A stretch of DNA of 64,000 nt, from the NCBI GenBank assembly GCA_002917075.1, contig NTMA01000060.1, positions 62,001-126,000 on the forward strand, in the 5' to 3' direction. This document shows, piece by piece, positions 54,559-64,000 of this stretch; positions within the stretch are counted from its first letter, which is position 1; the number at the start of each line of letters is the position of its first letter. The notes under the pieces were generated by a model. That model searched no databases and was not told the origin of the DNA. It saw nothing but the letters and a program-made list of their open reading frames with translations. Position numbers and translations under genes: made by a program. The stretch comes from Hawksworthiomyces lignivorus. Taxonomy: Eukaryota > Ascomycota > Sordariomycetes > Ophiostomatales > Ophiostomataceae.

Positions 54559-57261
54559 CTACACCAATGCAAAATCTTGCTCGGCCAGCTCGCCCTTTTC
54601 CACGAGAGCAACCGCCTCTCCGTCCATGAATCCATGCACGTATGCGGGGCAAACATACTTGTAATACGGAGGCGGCGTCGTGTCTGTGTCGCGCCCAATG
54701 GCCAGATCCTGCGGCCGGAGCACTACTGGCACCTTGGAGCCATCCAGTACTGCCACCACGTCGCCGGCCCGGGCCATGGACCGCACCAGCAAGAAGAGGC
54801 CGCTGGTCGTCTGCCCAAACCCCCAGCGCCGGAGCATGCGCTGGGTCATGCGCCACCACGGCGCGGAGCGCAGCAGCTTCTGAGAGGGCCGCGTCGCCCT
54901 GGTGCGCTCCCATTTGCGCCAGGAGAACTCCTTCTTCTCCGCCTCCGTGGTGAGCGTCTTCTCTTCCTCGTCTTCTCTCTTGCTGGCTTCCTCGTCCTGC
55001 TTGATCTCCTTTTCGTATTCGGCGCATATCTCGGCGAGGAGCGGCGCGCACCCGGCCTTTTGCTCGTCGTCCTGCCGGCGGATCGGGTAGGCGATGCAGT
55101 CGCCCGCGAAGGTGCGGCAGAACGCCTGCCCGAGCGGCTCGCCCGTCGCCGCGTAGGTCTTTGCCTCGCCGTCCTGCCCGCCCACGTAGAGCGCCCACCA
55201 CTCGCAGAGCCTGGCGATCGCCATGGTCTCCGAGATTGATGTGCGGCGGAACTCCTGCCAGTGGCCTTGCTTGAACGGGGCCACACGGCCCACGACGGCG
55301 CCCCGCAGCCGAAGGCCGCGAATGTGCCTTGTCTGGCCCCCGGCGTCGTCACAGTTGGCGCCGCTGCTGTCGCCGGCGCCAGTGTCGGAGACCAGCTCCT
55401 CCACTTCTACCTTGAGTGGCAGCAGGTGGCGGCAGTCCGGGCGGCCCGCGGCGTAGATGCCGCGCTGCGCGAAGAGGATGGTGGCAAACTCGTCAAAGTA
55501 GTCTGGGTAGACGCTGCGGTCAAAGTTCGGCGTCCATGACGGCAGGCCGCGGACCCGCGGGCCGCTCTCGTCCGGATCGCCATCGCCGTCCTCATCGCCC
55601 TCGTCCTCGTCCGCCGCCGCCAGCTCTCCGTTTATGCCTTGCCTCTTGTCGGCGTCCTGCCGCTCGTCTTCGCCCTGGAACGGATTCTGGCTGATGACGT
55701 CGAGGTTGCCGCTCGTGTGGATGATGGCCAGGGTGGCGTCGCCGTAAACCTCGGCGGCCGGCTTGGTGTAGTCGACGGGCGGGAGGTGCGGCGCCTCGCG
55801 CACGAGGCCCAGCAGGCCGTAGACCTTGTCGCGCGGATCGGTGGACTGCGTCCCCTTGAAGCGGGCAAGGATGTTGATGAGGCTGGGGCTGTCGTCGCCT
55901 TGCGTATCGGCGCTCGCACCCGCAGTTTCTCTTCTCCGCACGCCGAGGGACTGTTCCTCCACCAGGCCCTCGTCGTCTCTGTCGTTTGCGTCGTCGCTCT
56001 TGGCAGTCGAAGCGCCGCTGGACCCGTTCTTCTGCACTGTCGATCGCTGCTGCTGAATCGCGCGGACTTGCGAGAAGATGCGAGCCACGACAGGGCCGAT
56101 CGTGCCATGGCTCCAGGCGGAGTGGAAAGCGTCCGAATAGGCGTGGTCGCTGAGGAAGCCGCCCACCATATCTCTGTCCCAGTCGATCGTCAAGACGTGG
56201 TCTCTGCGACCCTGCGTCTCGCTTTCGCTCTCGCTGCCATCTGCAGCATGCAAGGCAGCCTCAGTGTCCAGTACTTCCTGGCGGACCGTATATTCTTCGA
56301 CGGGAGCTTCCTCTTGCTCGCCGTCCCTGGCCTTTCCTACGGCTAGGATCACGCGCGGCGCACATGACAGCTCCTGCACGATCCAGACGCGGGACCACAA
56401 ATCTGCGACCGAGAACGCCCTCGTTAGGCTACTCACCTGGACATGGGTGAGGTACCGCTTCTGGGCTGGGTCGTCTGGGTCGTACACATCCTTGGCGCCC
56501 GCGCCCTCCGCGCCGTCCCCCGCCTCGCCGCCCTTCCGCCGCTGCCTGTCCCACATCCTGCGGCTCGAGCTTGGCATGTCGTTCCACCGCCGCACCATGG
56601 CCGTCAGCGTCTGCATATCGCGGCGAGCAACTCGGCGCATGAGCCGGAGGCCTGCGCGCAACTCGTATGCCTGGGCTTTGTCATACTCGGAGTCATCTTT
56701 GTCGTTATCGTCGTCCTCCTCCTCTTCCTCTGTAGATTTCTTCTTCACTAGCGGCGGATTGGGCCCCAACCAGGCGACATCCGCCGTGCAGCGCTCATAG
56801 ATGGCGCGCATCTGCCGGACCTGCTGGCTGCGTTCGGCCGCGTCCGCCTGGTTGATGCACAGAGCGTCGACCCAGAGGATGCGGTTGGCGCCGGCGTCGC
56901 GGTAGCGGAGATGGCGCAGGGCTGCGTCGAGGTTTGGCGTCACCAGGATTGCGGGCATCCGCGCGCCTAGGTCGTCCTCTGCTTCTGGCCCGCCGGCTTG
57001 CCGCACCCCTTCGCTGCCGTCGGCTGTGTCGCTACTCTCCTCGACCCAGACCGGGTGGCTGCCCCCTGCATCGCCCCAGACGTATGACAGAGCTTCGTAC
57101 TCTGGTGGCGGCGCACAAGCTCCGCCGCTGCCGCCTCTGTTTCTTAGGCTGGCATGAAAAATCTGGATCCGGAGCGGCGCATCAAGCGACTCTGCCGGCC
57201 GCAGCCGCAGCAAGCGGATCTCCTGCTGGGCGATGTCTAGCGGGCGATAAGTGTAGCTCAT
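54559..57261 (-). CDS. HET-domain (heterokaryon incompatibility) protein
   Basis: A single frame of 900 residues from the ATG at 57261 (MSYTYRPLD); further in-frame ATGs at 57285 and 57315 are possible. The N-terminal part is a HET domain with its usual signposts: YEALSYVWGD, a Leu-rich LDAALRHLRYRDA, the core RILWVDALCINQADAAERSQQV, and RAIYERCTADVAWLG. Later pieces are VWIVQELSCAPRVILAVG and the DPRDKVYGLLGL motif that commonly follows the domain. Acidic low-complexity segments are inserted, for instance a Glu/Asp run after PPLVKKKS. The C-terminus has GDVVAVLDGSKVPVVLRP and a YKYVCPAYVHGFMDGEAV segment typical of these proteins. HET proteins can trigger cell death on fusion of unlike hyphae; many copies exist per genome, and most have no known role. 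The frame is open with no disruption. Confidence 0.92.
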   Translation of the reverse strand: MSYTYRPLDIAQQEIRLLRLRPAESLDAPLRIQIFHASLRNRGGSGGACAPPPEYEALSYVWGDAGGSHPVWVEESSDTADGSEGVRQAGGPEAEDDLGARMPAILVTPNLDAALRHLRYRDAGANRILWVDALCINQADAAERSQQVRQMRAIYERCTADVAWLGPNPPLVKKKSTEEEEEDDDNDKDDSEYDKAQAYELRAGLRLMRRVARRDMQTLTAMVRRWNDMPSSSRRMWDRQRRKGGEAGDGAEGAGAKDVYDPDDPAQKRYLTHVQVSSLTRAFSVADLWSRVWIVQELSCAPRVILAVGKARDGEQEEAPVEEYTVRQEVLDTEAALHAADGSESESETQGRRDHVLTIDWDRDMVGGFLSDHAYSDAFHSAWSHGTIGPVVARIFSQVRAIQQQRSTVQKNGSSGASTAKSDDANDRDDEGLVEEQSLGVRRRETAGASADTQGDDSPSLINILARFKGTQSTDPRDKVYGLLGLVREAPHLPPVDYTKPAAEVYGDATLAIIHTSGNLDVISQNPFQGEDERQDADKRQGINGELAAADEDEGDEDGDGDPDESGPRVRGLPSWTPNFDRSVYPDYFDEFATILFAQRGIYAAGRPDCRHLLPLKVEVEELVSDTGAGDSSGANCDDAGGQTRHIRGLRLRGAVVGRVAPFKQGHWQEFRRTSISETMAIARLCEWWALYVGGQDGEAKTYAATGEPLGQAFCRTFAGDCIAYPIRRQDDEQKAGCAPLLAEICAEYEKEIKQDEEASKREDEEEKTLTTEAEKKEFSWRKWERTRATRPSQKLLRSAPWWRMTQRMLRRWGFGQTTSGLFLLVRSMARAGDVVAVLDGSKVPVVLRPQDLAIGRDTDTTPPPYYKYVCPAYVHGFMDGEAVALVEKGELAEQDFALV

Positions 57262-58241
57262 TTTTGCTTCTCTGCTATTTTCCATTTTCTGCTCCTTTCG
57301 TGCTATTTGAATCATCGAATATCATTTTCAACAAGATTCAAAGCTGTACGATCGTGAGCTTAAGTACAAACAGTTGAATTTTCTTTCTCACCTTGATTGT
57401 GGCAGTGGCAGTGGACAGGGGTTTACGCCGTAAGCTTGCATGAAACTTTTCGGGGGCGCAAGGCCTTTTTTGTTTGCGCCTTGCCAGATACGACCTGAGC
57501 TAAGATGAAAACCATAATCATTGCTATGGATTGCCTTTCAAAGGATCTCTTGGCGAACAAGACGAAACGTAAATACAGAGTCTGTAAAAGCCTGCAATAA
57601 TGTGCCCTATTTTCCTTGGAAATTTGGCTGGGCGGTGCGGACAGACAGGGGCACTGCGTGTCGATCTTCGGCAGCTTCACAATTCCTAGGATTTGCCTTG
57701 TAATCTGTTTAAAATGGGAGTCGGTTCGTAGGCCCATCTTAGCTGACTTCTAGGAGATATAGGTATCAACAGCAACAAGAGTAGATCGACGCGGTGACAG
57801 ACTGAACGTAGAAGTCGCAATAATTGGAAGAAAGAGCAAGCATTGAAGTATACATATCGACATGAGTAACAGTATTGTCTGAGAAAGTAAGAAAGGGAAA
57901 AGAAGCCTTGCAGCAGCTTATAAAGAACGATGAGTCCGTGCGATCAAAGAGACTTGTGTCTCTCTGCCTTCGAAGTGCATATCAAGTCAAAACCAAATTC
58001 CCAAGTCCAATATCGTTGAACGCCAAGATATCCCGCTTCCAAGTAACTCCCTGGTCAAGTCCTGTCCCGTTCCGGTGACCACATTCTCTAGCGCTAGAAT
58101 AATTCCAACACCAGGTGGAAGACATAAACCAAAATCAGACGCAAAACCAATCGCCAATTTCCTAGTCCCCTATCTCTATTGCCGAATACCCTCATAGCTG
58201 TCACCAGCACAGACCTCTCTCCTCAATATGAAAACTAATCA
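57262..58241. other. intergenic interval upstream of the HET gene
   Basis: About 980 nt. It should hold the HET promoter at left and the 3' region of the next minus-strand gene at right. Small frames (57423-57737) are not supported. Confidence 0.45.
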
Positions 58242-59906
58242 CTAGCGGTCTTCAAAGTAAAAGCGACCCAGACGCGCACCACTAGCTCTGCCTGAGCCAC
58301 CCAGGTTGTTACCGCCGATGCTGTTGCTCTCGCCAAAAGTACTCGATCTGGTGGCTGAGAGATGGTCATCAAACCCACCTACGCTGCGCATGATCTGCTC
58401 CGCTGCTTCACGCTCCCGTGTCAAACCGTGAAACTGAGCCTGCTGCTGCTGCTGCTGGTGCGACCGCGGTCGTTGGGTCTCGCGCAAAGCACTGGGCTGC
58501 GCCTGGATGATGGAGCCTACGAGCGGTGGCGGGGCAGCAGCGGCTGATGTGCCCGTCGGGATTGGCCCTCGCATTGTTGTATCGATAAAGATGTCGTCGT
58601 CTACGGCCATGTTGGCCGAAGACGTGCCGTGCATGGAGGCGGCACCGGGAGATGTGAATGTCACGCCATCAGTGGCCATACCGTCAATGAACCGCGCCTC
58701 TCGTCGCTCCTGCATAGCAGCAGAGGTGCTGCTGGCAGGTGAATCCATCATGATGCCGCTTGCGCTGGTAACACTGCCACTGCCACCGCCGGAGGCGTCG
58801 CGGAAGTGCTCGAGCGGCGTCCGGATGTATTCCCGCCGAGAGCCCAACCCACCAACAGCAGAGGGTACAGCGGTGCCCGCTGTCGCGCTCCCCATACCGC
58901 TTCCGCCACTGCCGCTGCCCATTACAGCCATATCGCTTAGCCCCGAGTTTGATCGCTCGAGGGTCATCCAAGCGCCTGCTGCTGCTGACGAACTTGTTGG
59001 TGGCAGCGGTCGACGGTGGTAGATCGGGCCAGAGACCGTGCTGCCAGCACCTTCACCAAAGCCGACAAGACTGGCAGAACCGTCGTCGTCGCTCATGTGG
59101 TCTTCATAGCCGCCAACGGAGCGGCTGGCCGCATCTAGATTGTCGTCATCAAGCATCATAGCGTCGGCGTCGCCGTCGCCGTCGCCGTCGCCGTCATCAC
59201 CGCGCCCTGTGCTGTAATGGTAATTAGTGCCCATGCTGAGAATGTCGTCATCGTCGTCATCGTCGTTGTCAACAGTATCGCCATCCCCCAGTGTGCGCCC
59301 GCTGATGCTGTCTGTAGCGCTAGCTGTGCCGACGGTGCTCATTTTGGTGATTGCAACGGGCTGGCCTTGCGCGTCAAAGAATGCCGGCGTCAGCGGGCCA
59401 GGAACGGCAAGTCCCGAATTGAAACCGCCTGAAGACGTCGGTGTTGTTTGTGAGGAGGTAACTCCTCCTCCTCCAAATCGGCTACCAGTTCCTCCGGCAC
59501 TTGTCACGCTTCCTCGGGTGGCGGCATAAGATGGGCGCAAGGTTGAGACGCTTGAGAGGCCGGTCAGGCGGGAGATGCGATCGGCACGCTCGGCTTCGAG
59601 GCTGTTCGTCGACGCATGGTGCTGATGGCCGCCGCGTTGGCCACCAAAGCCTATGAGTGGAGGAATGTGGCCGCCACGCTGGCCATCTTTCATGGCCGTG
59701 GTTGACACAGCCGAGAGCGACGTAGTCGTGCTTGTGGGGGTGCCCCTAGAAGGTCAGACGAGATTCTCCTCTGATTACTTTCTTTCCAAAATAGTAGCAT
59801 GTACATACGGTGGCTCAGACGGAGTGTCTGCATTCGATGTCGCCTGCGGCAAGTTGATAAAAGTCGGCTGGGCCGGCTGCACCGGCTGGGCCGACTGCGA
59901 GGCCAT
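58242..59906 (-). CDS. disordered Ser/Gly-rich protein of unknown function
   Basis: Two exons, 59906-59809 and 59745-58242, give 533 residues. The first exon encodes a short start MASQSAQPVQPAQPTFINLP, spliced to a Thr/Ser stretch. A short motif AERADRISRLTGLSSVSTLR looks like a conserved helix. The rest is low complexity: an Asp run (DDDDDDD), an exact GDGDGDGDGD repeat and Gln runs. Two short elements recur: SVGGYEDHMSDD and SVGGFDDHLSATRSSTF, about 250 residues apart, which suggests a duplicated docking motif. The C-terminus RASGARLGRFYFEDR is compact and may be conserved. No enzyme domain, signal peptide or membrane helix is visible. I do not recognise the gene. A regulatory or scaffold role would be a guess. 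Confidence 0.65.
59161..59193. repeat. CGTCGC hexamer repeat
   Basis: GTCGCC/CGTCGC units which on the coding (minus) strand encode the Gly-Asp repeat of the 533-residue protein. Confidence 0.8.
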
Positions 59907-60854
59907 GGTACTGGTGTCTGCGTGTCGAACTGCGGTCTAAATTTGGAGCGGCTGTCAAAAATCGAGAAGCCAAAGCATTGATCGAAACTGACAGGGCAGA
60001 ATCGAGGTTTGGCCGGAGGCAAGCGGGCTGTCCGCTTTCTGTTCTTTTTTAAATTCGCGTTATTTCGATCGCGTTGAGTGGCTGCAGTCGTAAACAGGCG
60101 GGTCGTCTCCCGCAGGCAGCGAGCACGCTATCAGAATGTACTTTGCGCATCTATCTCGCAAACCTTGTGTAGTCGTCTCCCTGTCTCTTTAAATTTTGAT
60201 GATCGCCGTCCTCTGCTGTTTTCTTCGTGATCGTAGCTCTTCGACCAAGATAATATATTGACCTCTCATGGAAGTGGCGTGCCTCGTGGCTGCTGCATAG
60301 GGGGACCAAAGGCCAGAGAAGTTCTTTATTGCTGGAAAGTGGGGAAGGCATGACGTCGCATGCCTACTATGGCAGTTTCAGTCTAGCTAGGCAATGGCGT
60401 TACCTCCCTTTTCCCCATATGTAGATAGCCAGATAGCGCTAAAACTTAGCCTTGCTACAATAATACAATAGTTAATATAGCTGACCTACTCCATCACCCC
60501 GTAATACAGCAATGACAGAGGGAGATATGCCCACGCATTCTTTGTTCGCCGATAAAAACTGCTCAAGAGCATCGGAATGTCATGTGTAAGAACACCAAAG
60601 CACTTCCCAACGACTCTCCTTTCTTGCCATCCAATGAAATGACATTTCTTTGTCTTCGCTGATTTTCCGCTGTGCACGTGTCTAAATCTATGTAAAGGAC
60701 CTGAGGCATGATAATACATGGAAAATAACAAATACGCCTCTGCAGTCTATCCGTCCTTTTTCCCTTTTGCTGGTCTGGTCTAAATTCGCAGAATCGTAAC
60801 CTCCATTCGCCATATAGATTTCTTATGATGTCGATATATTCATTTAATTTTCAT
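59907..60854. other. intergenic interval
   Basis: About 950 nt between the start of the disordered-protein gene and the stop of the membrane-protein gene, both on the minus strand. No supported gene; a frame at 60486-60731 has no recognisable content. Confidence 0.45.
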
Positions 60855-62093
60855 TCAGTTCTCGTAGTTGGTATGTGACGCTGCCCGGCGGGAGATGAAA
60901 AAGGGAGTTGGTTGAAATGAATTTCGCATGGTAGAGTGCGCTTGCATGTTCTCTACCAAAGGAACAGCCTCTGTGTCGGAAGCATCCTGCACAGGCAGTG
61001 CAACCTTAATTTCACCTGAGAGGGGTTAGAAACCAACTCGATTGGAGAATTGAGATGAGAGGAAATGCAATCTGAAGACATCGGGACTGCCAGAAAGTGA
61101 CTTTACCTCTCGCAATTTCGATTATGGAAATTAGAGGCAGCAGAAGGAGCAGAAGTGCCAATAGCTGGCCGAAGCTCCATTGCTTTTCGCCGTCATCTGA
61201 GAGTGCTACGGATGGGTGACCAAATGCCTGAGACAATAGCACCACACGGACTGTGACACCGATGGCGACTGCGCTCATCAGCAGCAAACCGACTGTTTGG
61301 ACGATGCGGTAGAACCGCTGGGCACGGCTATGCAGGTACCACGTAGCAAGGAGAAAGACGACGCAGTTGCTGGCAATGACAGCGACGGTGGCTACATACT
61401 GAAACCCGCCTGCTTTGCCTGTCTTTCCAGTGTCGCTCTGGACATCAGTTTCGTCCCACACACAAATCATAGGCAGTGTTGCGGGTATTCCCTCAGTGAG
61501 ACCGCGCAATACAAAGACGCCGTAGACGCAGCTGAGGCCCATGTTCACAAACATGAGCCATTGTCTCAGCCAGCGCAGGACCCAGTCACGGCGAAAATCA
61601 TGGACAAGCGCCAAGAGAGCAGCATTGTGTACGGCTGACGACAGCAGGCTAAGCATCCATATAAGAAAGAAGTGATATGGGACGAGCGAGTTTGCCTGAG
61701 CTAGACCGACGCTCTGAATACCGATACCAGTGAAGATCTGCTGATCAGAGTAGCTGTTGAGGAGCTTGCGGGCAATGACCATGGCAACGGATTGATACGA
61801 GGACTGGTTCATCGAAATTGCATCATTTGCCTTTCGCTGGCGCGCTGCCTTGCCCCAAGTATCTTGGACGATGAGCGATGTGCTGATGACGAGGGCTACG
61901 CCGGCCGTCAGTATGAAAGAGAGAAGGACCTATTACAATGTAAGTCGATGAGACAGGAGAAAATTTCGAAAGTAGCTAAAACAAGTCAAACAACAACAAC
62001 AATAAAGCATGAATCAAAACAACTTACTCCTGCTCCAGCAATACCTGAATTGCTGGGCGTATTGGCCGGCACAACAGAGCAGTTAGCTGCCAT
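60855..62093 (-). CDS. multi-pass fungal membrane protein, unknown function
   Basis: Three exons, 62093-62028, 61929-61107 and 61015-60855, close in phase to 349 residues. The N-terminus (NSGIAGAGVLLSFILTAGVAL) is extracellular or lumenal followed by TM1. About seven membrane segments can be traced, including LVPYHFFLIWMLSLLSSAVH, ALLALVHDFRRDWVLRWLRQ, GFQYVATVAVIASNCVVFLL and GQLLALLLLLLPLISIIEIA. The segment LLNSYSDQQIFTGIGIQ, then RDWVLRWLRQWLMFVN, is a pattern I know from uncharacterised fungal seven-helix proteins. The last exon adds a polar cytosolic tail (RGEIKVALPVQDASDTEAV to SHTNYEN). Ignoring the last intron would end the protein at 61012 with an unrelated tail. Function unknown; no receptor or channel motif stands out. 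Confidence 0.75.
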
Positions 62094-62999
62094 GTTTGAA
62101 GAGGAGGCTTAGATGACTTTATTAGTACGCTTGCAGGTTGCCTGCAGGATATAATGAGAACGGCGAGTATGATGGGATCGAAAAACTGAGGCGAAACTTG
62201 TGAACAGGATCAAAAAACTAGCATGAGGGAAAATAATAAATAAAAGACCAGAATTGAGCAAGAGAAGAGATCGCTGGCCATAGCACAGAAGAAAGCATCA
62301 TCAGGATCGCACTTTCCCAGGCTGTAGCGAATAGCTGGAGGTATGTGTATCTCCGGGCGAGCAGCTCTGGACAGAAAGCAAATAGTTGAGGAATAAAGCA
62401 AGAGTATGGAAATGAAAAAGGCGACATCTTCTATATTCTTAGAGGTAGTTTGCACTGCCTTCGATATAAGTACGATTCCTATTATAACTGTCCTGTCTAG
62501 GCAAAAACAAGTTTGTTTAAGCGCCACTGCGTTTTGGCAGATGCTTTTGACTGGCTGCGAGGGCGTCTTGGGTGAGACGTTTCTCAAGCCAAGCAAGGGG
62601 ACGGTCCCTCAACAAAGATCCAGTTAAGAGCACGAAAACGGCAAAAATTCATCCAAGGTGCAAATATCGACGACAATGCGTACATTCATTATTCGTGGTC
62701 TTCATCCACTCTCCTCTTTTTGCTTATCATTCTTCTTCTTTCTTCCTCTACTTTATTTTGTGTAATAATGCAGTTATTACTACCTTTTTGCTTTTTTCTT
62801 ACAAGCCGCTTTTAACGCTCCTACAGAGTCCCGTTTTGAGGCTATGCCAATCTCCCAATTCCGCCCTCCTCATACAATGGTATAGTACAAAGGCCGATAG
62901 CCACAAGCAACATCAAGACAAAATAAAAGCAAATACGCAACCCAGAATAATACTAGAACCAGAGCCATCCCTCTTTAACCTCGTTAAGCCGTTGCTCTT
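62094..62999. other. intergenic interval
   Basis: About 900 nt: promoter of the membrane-protein gene at left and 3' region of the next gene at right, with T-rich and C/T-rich stretches at 62700-62830. The 245-codon plus-strand frame at 62572-63309 overlaps the antisense of a better gene and has no domain, so it is not called. Confidence 0.45.
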
Positions 63000-64000
63000 T
63001 TACAGTGCCTGCGCTTTGCCTTTGTCCGGACGCCGTGATTTTTTCAGCGGTCGCGACCCCGTCGGCCCATCGCTGACGTCTTCAATGTCGTCACCCTCAG
63101 CGTGCCATTGTGCCGAGTTCAGCGTCCTCTTCTTCTTTCGCTGGATCCCTCCTTCGCCAATTTTACTCTGCTGCCGCTGGGGGTTCACTTCTTGCGGTGG
63201 CAGAAAGCGGCCTACGCCTGCAGATACTGGCGTCTCGATCGGATGTTCGCCTTCTGCTGAGACGCCATTCTCCCTGTCACGCCTCTGCTTCTGGACATTG
63301 AGTCTCTGAGCTGCCGTCAGCTTGCGGGACGGCTTGCCTGGCGAAAGCGACAGGGTCAGCGGCTGCGACGCCACTGGTGATGTAAGGCTTTTCTTTTTTC
63401 GCGCAGATGTATTCTGCGACGCAGATGCTGCGGACGTCATCTCGCTGTCGCCCATGCTCAAGTCGACACTAAGGTCTCTGCGCTGGCGCGCCGCATCTTC
63501 TTCTCTGTCGGTATCTTCGATGTCGTCCTCCACCTCCTGCGTATCCGGAGGCGGCGTCGAAGCTCCATCTACGTCGAGGTAGTCGTCATGCTTCCTCTGG
63601 TTATAGGACTCAGTGTTAACCACAGCCCTCATAGTCCTTCCTGACCTTTGTGTTGACAGTCTGTTGGTCTTCCTCCCCTGATTTGGTTCTTCGCCAATTT
63701 CCACCTCGGACTCAGATACATGCTTCTCCGCATCTCCTCTGGGCTTGCGCATCTGCCGTCGCTGGGATGCTCTCGCAGTATCTTGCGCCACTGCTGTTGC
63801 CGGCACTTCGGCCCCATTTGATGCGTCTCCTTCAATTGCGGCATCATCGTCGCTATCGGATCCCGTAATAAATTCTTTGCTCTTGATTGACTTGCCGCTG
63901 CCTGCACTTGCTTTGTGGCCGCGCCGCGCTGGTGTTGCTGGCCCATTTGTTCGGCTCCTCTTGGTCGCTGGACTCTTCGCCGCCCCCTTGTTCCTCTGAG
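63000..64000 (-). CDS. basic, disordered nuclear-type protein (5' end outside window)
   Basis: The frame is open from the right edge of the window to a stop at 63000, so about 333 residues of the C-terminal part are visible and the start lies outside. The sequence alternates basic patches (ATKRSRTNGPATPARRGHKA, QRRQMRKPRG, ARKKKSLTS, RKKKRTLNS, KKSRRPDKGK) with acidic ones (TGSDSDDDAA, DDIEDTDREEDAA). Several S/T-P sites are present. One motif, SQRSGRTMRAVVNTESYNQRKHDDY, looks ordered and may be conserved. LTAAQRLNVQKQRRDREN is a likely helix. Nothing enzymatic is visible. The style suggests a chromatin-associated or nucleolar protein, but I do not recognise the family. Confidence 0.7.
   Translation of the reverse strand, partial: QRNKGAAKSPATKRSRTNGPATPARRGHKASAGSGKSIKSKEFITGSDSDDDAAIEGDASNGAEVPATAVAQDTARASQRRQMRKPRGDAEKHVSESEVEIGEEPNQGRKTNRLSTQRSGRTMRAVVNTESYNQRKHDDYLDVDGASTPPPDTQEVEDDIEDTDREEDAARQRRDLSVDLSMGDSEMTSAASASQNTSARKKKSLTSPVASQPLTLSLSPGKPSRKLTAAQRLNVQKQRRDRENGVSAEGEHPIETPVSAGVGRFLPPQEVNPQRQQSKIGEGGIQRKKKRTLNSAQWHAEGDDIEDVSDGPTGSRPLKKSRRPDKGKAQAL

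Noticed and set aside
36670..57261. A secondary-metabolite cluster around the SDR and DHA1 exporter
   Set aside because: No polyketide synthase, peptide synthetase, terpene cyclase or pathway regulator is present, and the genes are separated by kilobases.
62572..63309. 245-codon plus-strand frame
   Set aside because: Half lies in AT-rich intergenic DNA and half is antisense to the better-supported minus-strand gene; no domain.
1..64000. tRNA or 5S genes
   Set aside because: I looked for GGTTCGAATCC-like B boxes on both strands by eye and found none with a matching partner; a tRNA scan would settle it.

Overview
The window is nuclear DNA from a filamentous ascomycete (Pezizomycotina). The evidence is many short introns of about 50-100 nt with GTATGT/GTAAGT donors and CTAAC-like branch points, pyrimidine-rich promoters, and fungus-typical families (HET domain, CFEM-type protein, fungal CorA-like protein, DHA1 and MCT-type MFS carriers). 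A Sordariomycete, perhaps Hypocreales, is an inference from the overall style of the proteins and cannot be settled here. No tRNA, rRNA, CRISPR array, intact transposon or bacterial-type operon was seen.

Layout. 0.25-2.65 kb: CorA-like membrane protein. 2.65-6.07 kb: gene-poor. 6.07-36.7 kb: dense, largely housekeeping block: CFEM-type GPI protein, mitochondrial hotdog thioesterase, small conserved protein, MAK21/NOC1 ribosome-biogenesis factor, mitochondrial prolyl-tRNA synthetase, nucleoporin Nup84/Nup107, CMC4, SUMO, three-LIM paxillin-like protein, MCT-type transporter and a very large Sec7-PH ARF-GEF. 36.7-57.3 kb: sparse, AT-rich block with isolated accessory-type genes: a short-chain dehydrogenase, a DHA1 multidrug-type carrier, a D-2-hydroxyacid dehydrogenase, a small membrane protein, a 69-residue protein behind a strong-looking promoter, and a HET-domain protein. 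57.3-64 kb: a disordered protein, a multi-pass membrane protein and the 3' part of a basic nuclear-type protein that runs off the right edge.

The genes are independent transcription units with no operon logic. Several are tail-to-tail with only 160-200 nt between stops (small protein/MAK21, ProRS/NUP84, 69-aa protein/HET). Functional themes in the dense block are mitochondria (thioesterase, ProRS, CMC4), nucleus/nucleolus (MAK21, Nup84, SUMO) and polarity/trafficking (LIM protein, Sec7-PH GEF).

I rebuilt most gene models by hand from splice sites and checked that exon phases add up. The most unusual structural feature is that two small genes (154-aa protein and CMC4) have first coding exons consisting of the ATG alone. 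In CMC4 this is followed by a GC-AG intron and later by a 13-nt micro-exon. I found no convincing new multi-gene biological system; the findings are gene-architecture oddities, divergent family members and a two-compartment layout.
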